Shown: positions 1-5,817 of the stretch, piece by piece
Position numbering within the stretch: the first letter of the stretch is position 1
How the letters are laid out: each line of letters begins with the position of its first letter
DNA from: Thermoflavifilum sp.
GTDB taxonomy: Bacteria > Bacteroidota > Bacteroidia > Chitinophagales > Chitinophagaceae
Direction of reading: 5' to 3'
DNA: 6,492 nucleotides
Assembly (NCBI GenBank): GCA_019683625.1
Contig: JADGHY010000121.1
Coordinates: 1-6,492 of the forward strand
Position numbers and translations under genes: made by a program
Notes under the pieces: model-generated
Databases searched by the model: none
The model's input: only the letters and a program-made list of their open reading frames with translations
What the model was told of the DNA's origin: nothing

Positions 1-470
1 ATACTATTCTGCCTGATAGGTTTTGAGCAAGATAGATAACCTCAATCCCTAGATATCATATTTCCCATCAATACCATTTCCTGAAAAATCTTCTCGAGTT
101 GCTATACAAAAAATATTATCACTATAGTATTACAGATGACAGGTGAGCTTTCAACATCATCTTTGGGATAATATCATGCTTAATCGCTGTGAATCTATGC
201 ATGCAGCTTTACCCATATGTACACATTTTCCTTTATCTTATCGAAGACAAGTATCAACAACTTCTTGGTTTTTCATTTAACTCAGACGAGTAAGTATTTT
301 TCTAGGATGCTGACGGGGCCTTTTCATTTTATACTTCTTCATCTCTTTTTTGACAGATTGCGAAGCAGGAAACATGGCAGAGATAAATTATGCAGAAGTT
401 TACGGGTAGGTATGGCTTCTGGTTCATTTGGCAAATATTTCGTTAATTTTTCAAAGTGGTTAACTCGTTA
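1..470. other. AT-rich region without an intact gene
   Basis: No convincing complete gene, RNA gene or array is visible in this stretch. The three forward frames at the left edge close within about 40 bases, so no upstream gene enters the window on the plus strand. The longest open stretch, 217-474, has an amino-acid makeup that does not resemble a folded protein family. Part of it overlaps a possible receptor relic, listed separately. The palindrome TGCATGCA at 198-205 is the only compact symmetric site I noticed, and I attach no function to it. Confidence 0.6.
210..454 (+). pseudogene. Possible decayed C-terminus of a TonB-dependent receptor
   Basis: Codons 386-409 (N-Y-A-E-V-Y-G-stop) line up with codons 4066-4089 near the end of the intact BtuB-like receptor (K-Y-A-E-V-Y-G-Y). 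All six mismatches fall at third codon positions and all first and second positions agree. The last codon is TAG in place of TAC. Upstream, 210-221 encodes Y-P-Y-V, matching receptor codons 3952-3963, again with differences only at third positions. A Lys-Tyr pair at 292-297 could correspond to the one at 4024-4029. The order is the same in both places, but the pieces lie in different frames with different spacing. This implies frameshifts and an insertion of about 50 bases if the relic is real. After the stop, another frame reads G-M-A-S-G-S-F-G-K-Y-F-V-N-F-S, which could be the remains of a final beta strand. This is inference from short matches. Confidence 0.35.
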
Positions 471-501
471 TTGACAATTCACCCGAGTTTGCTTAAGTTT
501 G
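471..501 (+). promoter_or_regulatory. Bacteroidota-type promoter for the DUF4153-like gene
   Basis: TTG at 471-473 is followed after 20 bases by TAAGTTTG at 494-501, a full match to the known Bacteroidota -7 consensus TAnnTTTG with its -33 TTG. Transcription would start near 507-509. That leaves a leader of only about 12 bases to the ATG at 520, or about 40 bases to the in-frame ATG at 547, so it bears on the choice of start. Confidence 0.6.
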
Positions 502-519
502 AACATCTTTTCATGAAGC

Positions 520-1788
520 ATGTCACACAGCTTTAATTATTCATCTATGCAGGATCTTATTTTGCAACACCTGAACGAACCCGCTTATCTGGAAGCATTA
601 TACCGCGAACATAGAAACAATTTTAAGAAGGCGTTTCTCGGACTGTATGCGCAAATCAGTGAACATCCCGTGGCGCAATGCTGGTATGCCAGATTGCATG
701 ATGACAGCGAAGAACTTCATTGGGGCTGGAAACAGGAATGGCTGGTGGTAGCTGCATTGGCCTTGCTGGCCGGTGCAATAGCCAAATTGCCTGCCTGGCT
801 GGCTATTCAGCCGGAGAATTTTTACCCACGTTATGCAGGCTTTATGGTATTTCCTTTTCTGATGGGTTACTACATGTGGAAACGCCAAATTGCCTTCTCC
901 AAATTAATCTGGCCATGGGTAATTTGCGCAATATCTCTTGTTTACATGAATTTGCTGCCGGGTGATGTCAAAAAAGATACGTTCTTGCTAGCTTGCATTT
1001 ATCTGCCTGTTTTGCTATGGGCGATGCTGGGTGTGGTATTCATGCAGGGGCGTTGGAGAGCACAGCAGGATCGGTTTTTGTATTTGCAATATAATGGTGA
1101 TCTGGCAGTGATGATTCAGCTGATATTAGCGGCTGGCGCTATGTTCACGGCGCTCACCTTTGCCCTGTTTTCCCTGATTCAGGTTCGGATTGAAGAGGTG
1201 TATGCAGAATATGTTGGCATCTGGGGCTTAGCGGCTACACCGCTGGTGGCAAGCTGCCTGATTGAAGCCAATCCGCTTTTGGTACGTAGAATTTCTCCTA
1301 TTATCGCCAGCATTTTTGCACCGTTTACTCTGGTTACGTTAACCGGTTATTTGATTGCCCTGTTGTTTATCGGCAAAAGCCCTTACAATGATCGTCACTT
1401 CTTGCTGGTGTTCAATTTAATTTTGGTTGGGGTTATGGCAATTCTTTTCTTTTCTATTATAAGCATTGCATCAACCAGCCATCAAATATTCCTTTGGGTA
1501 TTGTTAGGCTTATCCCTTGTAACTATTTTGTTTTGTGGTACGGCTTTATCTGCCATCCTGTTCCGGATTATCAAATGGGGCGTCACACCCAACAGGCTTG
1601 CTGTATTGGGCATAGATCTGCTCATGGGCATACATCTGTTGCTTATTGCTTATCGGCTTTCACGGGCGATGATACATAAGCAACCGGTAGATACCGTTAT
1701 CCACAGCATCACTTCATTTCTTCCGGTATATGTGATCTGGGCTGCCCTGGTGGTTTTTCTTTTTCCGGTACTTTTTCATTTTCAATGA
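520..1788 (+). CDS. DUF4153-like polytopic membrane protein
   Basis: The 422-residue protein has a soluble, charged N-terminal stretch (about residues 1-70). About ten or eleven hydrophobic segments follow, roughly at 73-94, 104-118, 130-146, 154-175, 196-221, 233-250, 259-284, 292-317, 322-349, 362-380 and 396-418. It should be an inner-membrane protein. The stretch W-G-V-T-P-N-R-L-A-V-L-G (353-364) resembles the conserved 'TPNR.AVLG' region I associate with DUF4153 proteins of Bacteroidota. No biochemical function is established for that family, and I see no catalytic motif. Two starts are possible. ATG 520 gives the full length; ATG 547 removes nine residues and fits better with the leader expected from the promoter at 471-501. 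Neither has a clear Shine-Dalgarno sequence, which is usual for the phylum. The gene is followed by its own intergenic region with a new promoter, so it is probably not part of the B12 operon. Confidence 0.75.
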   Translation: MSHSFNYSSMQDLILQHLNEPAYLEALYREHRNNFKKAFLGLYAQISEHPVAQCWYARLHDDSEELHWGWKQEWLVVAALALLAGAIAKLPAWLAIQPENFYPRYAGFMVFPFLMGYYMWKRQIAFSKLIWPWVICAISLVYMNLLPGDVKKDTFLLACIYLPVLLWAMLGVVFMQGRWRAQQDRFLYLQYNGDLAVMIQLILAAGAMFTALTFALFSLIQVRIEEVYAEYVGIWGLAATPLVASCLIEANPLLVRRISPIIASIFAPFTLVTLTGYLIALLFIGKSPYNDRHFLLVFNLILVGVMAILFFSIISIASTSHQIFLWVLLGLSLVTILFCGTALSAILFRIIKWGVTPNRLAVLGIDLLMGIHLLLIAYRLSRAMIHKQPVDTVIHSITSFLPVYVIWAALVVFLFPVLFHFQ

Positions 1789-1827
1789 TCTACTAGCGTG
1801 TTCATAAGCTGTTGAAAAAAACTTGTT

Positions 1828-1856
1828 TTGGAAATAAAAGGAATCATATAGCTTTG
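1828..1856 (+). promoter_or_regulatory. Bacteroidota-type promoter of the B12 locus
   Basis: TTG at 1828-1830, 18 bases, then TAGCTTTG at 1849-1856, a full match to TAnnTTTG. Transcription is expected to start at about 1862, essentially at the first base of the riboswitch P1 helix. Another TTG at 1823-1825 would give a 23-base spacer and is a poorer fit. The agreement between the promoter position and the RNA's 5' edge supports both calls. Confidence 0.65.
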
Positions 1857-1860
1857 CCAC

Positions 1861-2094
1861 ACGTTAGGGTTTTTGCCTGTAAGGACTGCAGGCAAAATGA
1901 AAAGGGAATCAGGTGCAAATCCTGAACACTACCCGGTGCTGTGAGCTCTTTATCAGTTTATTCGGTTCAGTTGGATCCATGGCTGAAATAAACTGAGTTG
2001 CCAGACTTCCGCTAAGCCACTGTCTGCTTGCCCAACGGGCAAAAAGATGGGAAGGCGTCTGGCAATGAGCAAGTCAGAAGACCTGCCTTAACGT
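1861..2094 (+). promoter_or_regulatory. Cobalamin (adenosylcobalamin-type) riboswitch aptamer
   Basis: The closing helix P1 pairs 1861-1869 with 2086-2094 (nine pairs, one G-U). A nine-pair hairpin joins 1871-1879 to 1889-1897. Next come the conserved AAAAGGGAA around 1900-1908 and a TCAGG...CCTGA stem (1909-1925). A peripheral arm follows in which 1953-1962 pairs with 1987-1996 (ten pairs). A nine-pair helix, 1998-2006 with 2057-2065, encloses GCCACTG, a small hairpin (2028-2033 with 2037-2042) and GGGAAGGCG. The B12 box AGTCAGAAGACCTGCC lies at 2072-2087. These elements occur in the order known for the cobalamin riboswitch family. It sits directly upstream of the BtuB-like receptor, which fits cobalamin-dependent repression of uptake. 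The type of ligand (adenosyl- or methyl/hydroxocobalamin) cannot be settled by eye. Confidence 0.95.
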
Positions 2095-2208
2095 ATTGCA
2101 CATTCGAGCTTTCGGGTAAAAAGCGTAGAATGTATAATGGCTGCTTTGTTAGACATTATTCTTCTACTCATCTCATCTTTCATTTCCCGAAGCTCATAGT
2201 GCTTTGTA
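2095..2208 (+). promoter_or_regulatory. Likely expression platform of the cobalamin riboswitch
   Basis: Two mutually exclusive structures are visible. A local hairpin pairs 2100-2105 with 2128-2133 and 2108-2112 with 2120-2124, leaving a seven-base loop, CGGGTAA. Alternatively, 2106-2116 (GAGCTTTCGGG, one T bulged) pairs with 2186-2195 (CCCGAAGCTC), whose 3' end lies 13 bases before the TTG at 2209. The second structure would bury the likely ribosome landing region. The first resembles the kissing-loop hairpin known downstream of many cobalamin aptamers. I see no U-tract terminator here, so control of translation is the better guess. The pairings are seen directly; the switching mechanism is inferred. 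Confidence 0.5.
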
Positions 2209-4137
2209 TTGACCATTAGGTCGTTTTCAAAACCATTAAATGCATGTACTATCAGCAAGTTTATGATTTATCTGATATACATCTCTTCTAATTTTTCTGC
2301 ATTTTCCCAAACAGATCATGATACTACCATCAGCCGCCATGGCCAGTTGCAGGAGGTGGTTGTCACAGCTACCAAGTTTCCAAAACCAGCCGACCAAACC
2401 GGAAATGCTGTCATTGTCATCACACACGAACAGCTCTTGCACAGCCAGGGTGAGACGTTATCCCAGATTTTAGATGAACAAACCGGCATCACGATTAACG
2501 GTGCAAACAGCAATTATGGGAAAGACAAAGCCATATACATTCGAGGTGCCGGCAGTGATTATGCAATCGTATTGTTAGATGGCATGCCTTTGTACGATCC
2601 TTCGGGTATGGGTGGAGCCTTTGACCTGAGGCTGATTCCAGTAGATGATATTGAACGCATTGAAATCGTAAAAGGTGGCCTTTCTACGTTATACGGAACA
2701 GATGCTATCGCAGGCGTCATCAACATCATTACCCGGCATCCGGCAAATAAACCCATTGAAGGCAATGCAAGTGTATCATACGGAAGCTATCAAACTTTAC
2801 AGGCTCATGCGGGATTATCCGGGCAAAAAAACAAGTTTTCCTACGATGTGCAATATGATCATCTGCAATCCGGCGGAATTTCTGAAGCTACCGACAGCAC
2901 GGGCAAAGCAGGATTTGACAAAGATGGCATGAACAGCAATGCAGTATTGGCCAGATTGGGTTGGCAGGTGAATAACCATTTGCAACTACAGCCCTTTTTC
3001 CGTTATGATTATTTTCATGGAAATACCGATGCCAATTCCTTTACCGACTCGAAGGATTATTATCAAGCAACTGATCTGAACACGGGTCTGCAGGCACATT
3101 ATCAATTAACAGGCGGAGCGGTGCATGCGCATTATCTGTATGAAAATATCCGCCGCACCTATCATAGCGAAGCCTATGGTGATTCGCATTACAAAGGATT
3201 GCAACAGGATGCCGAGATTTACTGGAATCAGGATTTAAGCAAACATATACAATTGCTGGCAGGACTGGATTATCGGTACATGAAGATGCCCGATACCACG
3301 GCCAAAAAGAAAAATCCGTCGGTTTATTTGCTCAGTCCGTATGTTGCCTGGTTCTGGGTGAATGCAACGGGATTCAATGTGGAAATAGGCGGCCGTTTCA
3401 CGCATCATCAACAATATGGTGATAATTTCAGCTTTACGTTCAATCCGTCTTTTACATTTCATTCTGGCGTGATATTATCAGCTGATATTTCTTCAGCTTT
3501 TAAAGCACCCACCTTAACCATGTTATATGGACCATACAGCCCGAATCCGGATCTGAAGCCGGAAACTGCTTATCAATATGAGGTTGGATTAACCGTGCCC
3601 TACGGGCTTTCCGGATCGGATATGCGGTTGACGGTGTTCAGGCGAAATATCCGTAACATCATCGTGTATACGCCAGCAAAATATATTAATCAGGATAAGC
3701 AAAGAGACTGGGGCATTGAATATGAGAATACGCTTCAGCTGAATCAAGCCTTATCTTTTACGGGTAGTTTTGTATTTCTAAACGGACAACTCACCACATT
3801 GGAAAATGGCAAAGACACTACGTATGATAATCTGTTGCGCAAGCCACAGGCAGCCTTTAAATTTTCAGCTCAATGGCAAATTACGCCACAGTGGTATGTG
3901 AGCAGTTCGCTGGAAAATATTGGCGCGCGGACGGATTTGGATTTCAATACCTATCCTTATGTGCCGGTGACGTTGAAAGCCTATACGTTATGGAATGCCT
4001 TCGTGTCGTACACCTTACAGAAAAAGTACATGTTCTTTTTGCAATTGCGAAACCTTACAAACGCGAAGTATGCAGAGGTGTATGGATACAACACATTGGG
4101 TTTTCATGTACAGGGTGGTATTCGGGCCAGATTCTGA
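2209..4137 (+). CDS. btuB: BtuB-like TonB-dependent cobalamin receptor
   Basis: This 642-residue outer-membrane receptor probably brings cobalamin or other corrinoids into the periplasm using TonB/ExbBD energy. Residues 1-34 look like a signal peptide: charged start (R4, K8, K17), hydrophobic core 18-32, cleavage near S-A-F-S-Q. A TonB-box-like stretch Q-E-V-V-V-T-A-T-K lies at 48-56. The plug domain spans about 60-176, with typical I-Y-I-R-G-A-G (109-115), V-L-L-D-G-M-P (121-127) and I-E-I-V-K-G-G...Y-G-T-D-A-I-A-G-V-I-N-I-I-T signatures. The beta barrel runs to the C-terminal phenylalanine, with the common N-L-T-N...Y-A-E-V-Y-G-Y motif near 616-627. Length is close to E. coli BtuB. No ATG fits the full signal peptide: the frame closes at 2197-2199, and the first start-like codon is TTG 2209. 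ATG 2263 would leave an uncharged n-region, so I prefer TTG. Substrate assignment rests on the upstream cobalamin riboswitch; the receptor fold itself is certain. Confidence 0.92.
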   Translation: MTIRSFSKPLNACTISKFMIYLIYISSNFSAFSQTDHDTTISRHGQLQEVVVTATKFPKPADQTGNAVIVITHEQLLHSQGETLSQILDEQTGITINGANSNYGKDKAIYIRGAGSDYAIVLLDGMPLYDPSGMGGAFDLRLIPVDDIERIEIVKGGLSTLYGTDAIAGVINIITRHPANKPIEGNASVSYGSYQTLQAHAGLSGQKNKFSYDVQYDHLQSGGISEATDSTGKAGFDKDGMNSNAVLARLGWQVNNHLQLQPFFRYDYFHGNTDANSFTDSKDYYQATDLNTGLQAHYQLTGGAVHAHYLYENIRRTYHSEAYGDSHYKGLQQDAEIYWNQDLSKHIQLLAGLDYRYMKMPDTTAKKKNPSVYLLSPYVAWFWVNATGFNVEIGGRFTHHQQYGDNFSFTFNPSFTFHSGVILSADISSAFKAPTLTMLYGPYSPNPDLKPETAYQYEVGLTVPYGLSGSDMRLTVFRRNIRNIIVYTPAKYINQDKQRDWGIEYENTLQLNQALSFTGSFVFLNGQLTTLENGKDTTYDNLLRKPQAAFKFSAQWQITPQWYVSSSLENIGARTDLDFNTYPYVPVTLKAYTLWNAFVSYTLQKKYMFFLQLRNLTNAKYAEVYGYNTLGFHVQGGIRARF

Positions 4138-4204
4138 TCGGGGATAAAGGATTATTTTGATAACTTGCCAACATATTTTTATTGTCATAAAAAATCTGTT
4201 TACC

Positions 4205-4786
4205 ATGTCTGCCGTCAAATTATATGTACGTACCCGCTTATGGCTGGCTATGATTGCTGCCATTGCCCTATGGCGCATTGTGCTAACCCTGCATACCGGA
4301 GGGTTAGTATTGGCTAATTTTAGTCCGCTTGGGGCCATGGCTATCTTTGGAGGAGCTTGTTTTTCAAACAAATGGAAAGCCGTTGGCTTTCCGCTGCTCA
4401 CCTTGTGGGTCAGCGATGTGGTGCTGAGTAAGCTGGTGTTTTTCCATCAATGGCATTTGTTTTATCCCGGCTTTTATTTCACGTATGGCGCATTTGTATT
4501 GATGACACTTACCGGACGATGGTTGATCCGGCGGATTACGGTGTACACGGTAGGGCTTGCCGCGCTGGCCAGCACGTTTGTGCATTGGATAGTGAGCGAC
4601 CTGGGTGTTTGGCTTGATGGCCGCACCTATCCGCTCACCTGGGCGGGCTGGTGGTCTTGTTTAACGGCAGCTATTCCTTTCGAGTTGCGGCTGTTGGCTG
4701 GCACGCTGGTATATGGTGCCGTGTTGTTTGGCGTGGCGGTATGGGTCACGCGCAGCAGGTCAATGGCTGTAGCGCCTCAATCCTGA
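4205..4786 (+). CDS. DUF6580-family membrane protein, putative corrinoid transporter
   Basis: A 193-residue integral membrane protein with about five or six hydrophobic segments (roughly 12-30, 40-52, 60-80, 90-108, 112-132, 160-181). The motifs N-F-S-P-L-G-A-M-A-I-F-G-G (38-50), G-V-W-L-D-G-R-T-Y-P (134-143) and C-L-T-A-A-I-P-F (152-159) match what I remember of the Bacteroidota DUF6580 family, described in databases only as putative transport proteins. Two cysteines, C52 and C152, are present; C152 stands in the conserved-looking C-x-x-A-A-I-P-F stretch. The frame is open from a TTG at 4157, but ATG 4205 gives the normal family start. It lies 67 bases after the receptor with no terminator between, so both are probably on the riboswitch-controlled transcript. 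Size and topology recall the S-components of energy-coupling-factor vitamin transporters and BtuM. A role in moving corrinoids across the inner membrane is inferred from context only. Confidence 0.8.
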   Translation: MSAVKLYVRTRLWLAMIAAIALWRIVLTLHTGGLVLANFSPLGAMAIFGGACFSNKWKAVGFPLLTLWVSDVVLSKLVFFHQWHLFYPGFYFTYGAFVLMTLTGRWLIRRITVYTVGLAALASTFVHWIVSDLGVWLDGRTYPLTWAGWWSCLTAAIPFELRLLAGTLVYGAVLFGVAVWVTRSRSMAVAPQS

Positions 4787-4804
4787 ATGAAACGCATGCT
4801 TTAC

Positions 4805-4836
4805 AGGTGGCCTTAGCTTGGCCACCTTTTTGTTTT
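4805..4836 (+). terminator. Intrinsic terminator after the DUF6580 gene
   Basis: A perfect eight-pair stem, AGGTGGCC (4805-4812) with GGCCACCT (4820-4827), closes a seven-base loop and runs directly into TTTTTGTTTT (4827-4836). This is a textbook rho-independent terminator for the plus strand, 18 bases after the DUF6580 stop codon. It separates that gene from the BtuF-like gene, whose ATG is only 15 bases beyond the T-tract. Confidence 0.8.
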
Positions 4837-4851
4837 CCTAAATCATCGCTT

Positions 4852-5814
4852 ATGAAAGTATGTTCTTTCATTCCTGCCGTGACGCAGATGATTTACGACA
4901 TGGGGTTGCAGGACAGGCTATGCGGGGTAACTTTTGAATGCCCGGTTCAGGCGCGTGCCGAAAAGCCAGTGTTGGTGCATTGCCTGCTGGAAGGCAAAGA
5001 GCTAAACGGGGAGGAGATTGATCGGGTGTATGCTGCGGCGAAGGCTTCGGGCAAATCGCTTTATTGGGTAGATGAAACTTTGCTGCAGGAGATAGCGCCC
5101 GATGTGATATTCACGCAAGACGTTTGCGAAGTGTGCCAGATTGATACCCGATGCGTGGCTGCTGCGGTGGCTCGTTTGCCTAAACAGCCGCGGCTGGTAG
5201 CCATCAGCCCGGCCGATTTGGACGAAGTGTTTCAGTCGGCCCTCACCATTGCCCGGGAGATGGGCCGGGAAGAGGCCGCCTATGCCTATCTGGCCCGGCT
5301 CAGGCAGCGGCAGGATGCCATTTTGCAGAAGCTCTACCAGCACCGCATGCCCTTGCGAAAGGTGGCCCTGCTGGAATGGTTGCAGCCCATGTACAATTGC
5401 GGGCATTGGATTCCTTTTCAGATTGCCTGTGCCGGGGGGATTGATTTGTTAAGCCATCCGCGGGGCGACTCGGTTGTGCTGCCATTCGATAAGTTGAGAA
5501 AATATGATCCGGAAGTGATAGTGCTGGCTCCCTGCGGCTATACGGTAGAGCAAACCCGTGCAGAACTCAGTCGGTTGTGGAGCCGGCGTGACAGCTGGTT
5601 GCATCATGAAGGCTGGCAGCAATTGCAGGCTGTGCAGCAGCATCGGGTGTATGTGGCCGACTATAGCTTATTCACACAACCCAGCGCTTCTACGCTCGTA
5701 GATGGCATAACCTTGCTGGCAGCGCTGTTTCATCCGGATCTGTTTACCGTGCCCGAACACCTGCGCTCGGCTTATCTGCCTCATCAGGCAGCTGTTGCTG
5801 CCGTTTCAGCATAG
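4852..5814 (+). CDS. BtuF-like cobalamin-binding protein, apparently cytoplasmic
   Basis: The 320-residue protein belongs to the periplasmic-binding-protein superfamily that includes BtuF (COG0614). It starts directly with V-C-S-F-I-P-A-V-T-Q-M-I-Y-D-M-G-L (3-19), where BtuF relatives have their first domain strand. No signal peptide or lipobox precedes it. The motifs G-V-T-F-E-C-P (25-31), F-T-Q-D-V-C-E-V-C (87-95) and L-L-E-W-L...G-H-W-I-P (173-188) match a subgroup usually annotated as cobalamin-binding or ABC substrate-binding proteins, also without export signals as far as I recall. A long helix around 125-165 links the two lobes. Ten cysteines, including C92-x-x-C95, fit a reducing cytoplasmic location. 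The frame extends upstream to 4651, but that part overlaps the DUF6580 gene and is not family-like, so ATG 4852 is chosen. A terminator lies just upstream and no strong promoter is seen. Possible roles are cytoplasmic corrinoid capture or handling; this is inference. Confidence 0.85.
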   Translation: MKVCSFIPAVTQMIYDMGLQDRLCGVTFECPVQARAEKPVLVHCLLEGKELNGEEIDRVYAAAKASGKSLYWVDETLLQEIAPDVIFTQDVCEVCQIDTRCVAAAVARLPKQPRLVAISPADLDEVFQSALTIAREMGREEAAYAYLARLRQRQDAILQKLYQHRMPLRKVALLEWLQPMYNCGHWIPFQIACAGGIDLLSHPRGDSVVLPFDKLRKYDPEVIVLAPCGYTVEQTRAELSRLWSRRDSWLHHEGWQQLQAVQQHRVYVADYSLFTQPSASTLVDGITLLAALFHPDLFTVPEHLRSAYLPHQAAVAAVSA

Positions 5815-5817
5815 CCA

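Noticed and set aside
217..474. Open frame of 85 codons on the plus strand in the left intergenic region
   Set aside because: The composition is not protein-like, no family is recognisable and no start signal is seen. The stretch is better explained as non-coding DNA with a possible receptor relic in several frames.
2028..2219. Open frame of 63 codons across the riboswitch 3' half
   Set aside because: It overlaps the conserved B12 box and helices of the cobalamin riboswitch; the base conservation is explained by the RNA structure.
4157..4204. TTG-initiated extension of the DUF6580 protein
   Set aside because: The ATG at 4205 gives the expected family start, and the extra 16 residues have no support beyond an open frame.
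4015..4401. Minus-strand open frame of 128 codons across the receptor end and the DUF6580 gene
   Set aside because: It is a shadow of two well-supported plus-strand genes and spans their intergenic gap, with no recognisable domain.
4651..4851. Extended N-terminus of the BtuF-like protein
   Set aside because: These 67 codons overlap the end of the DUF6580 gene and run through the terminator hairpin. They have no family resemblance and do not form a signal peptide. ATG 4852 starts exactly where the fold begins.
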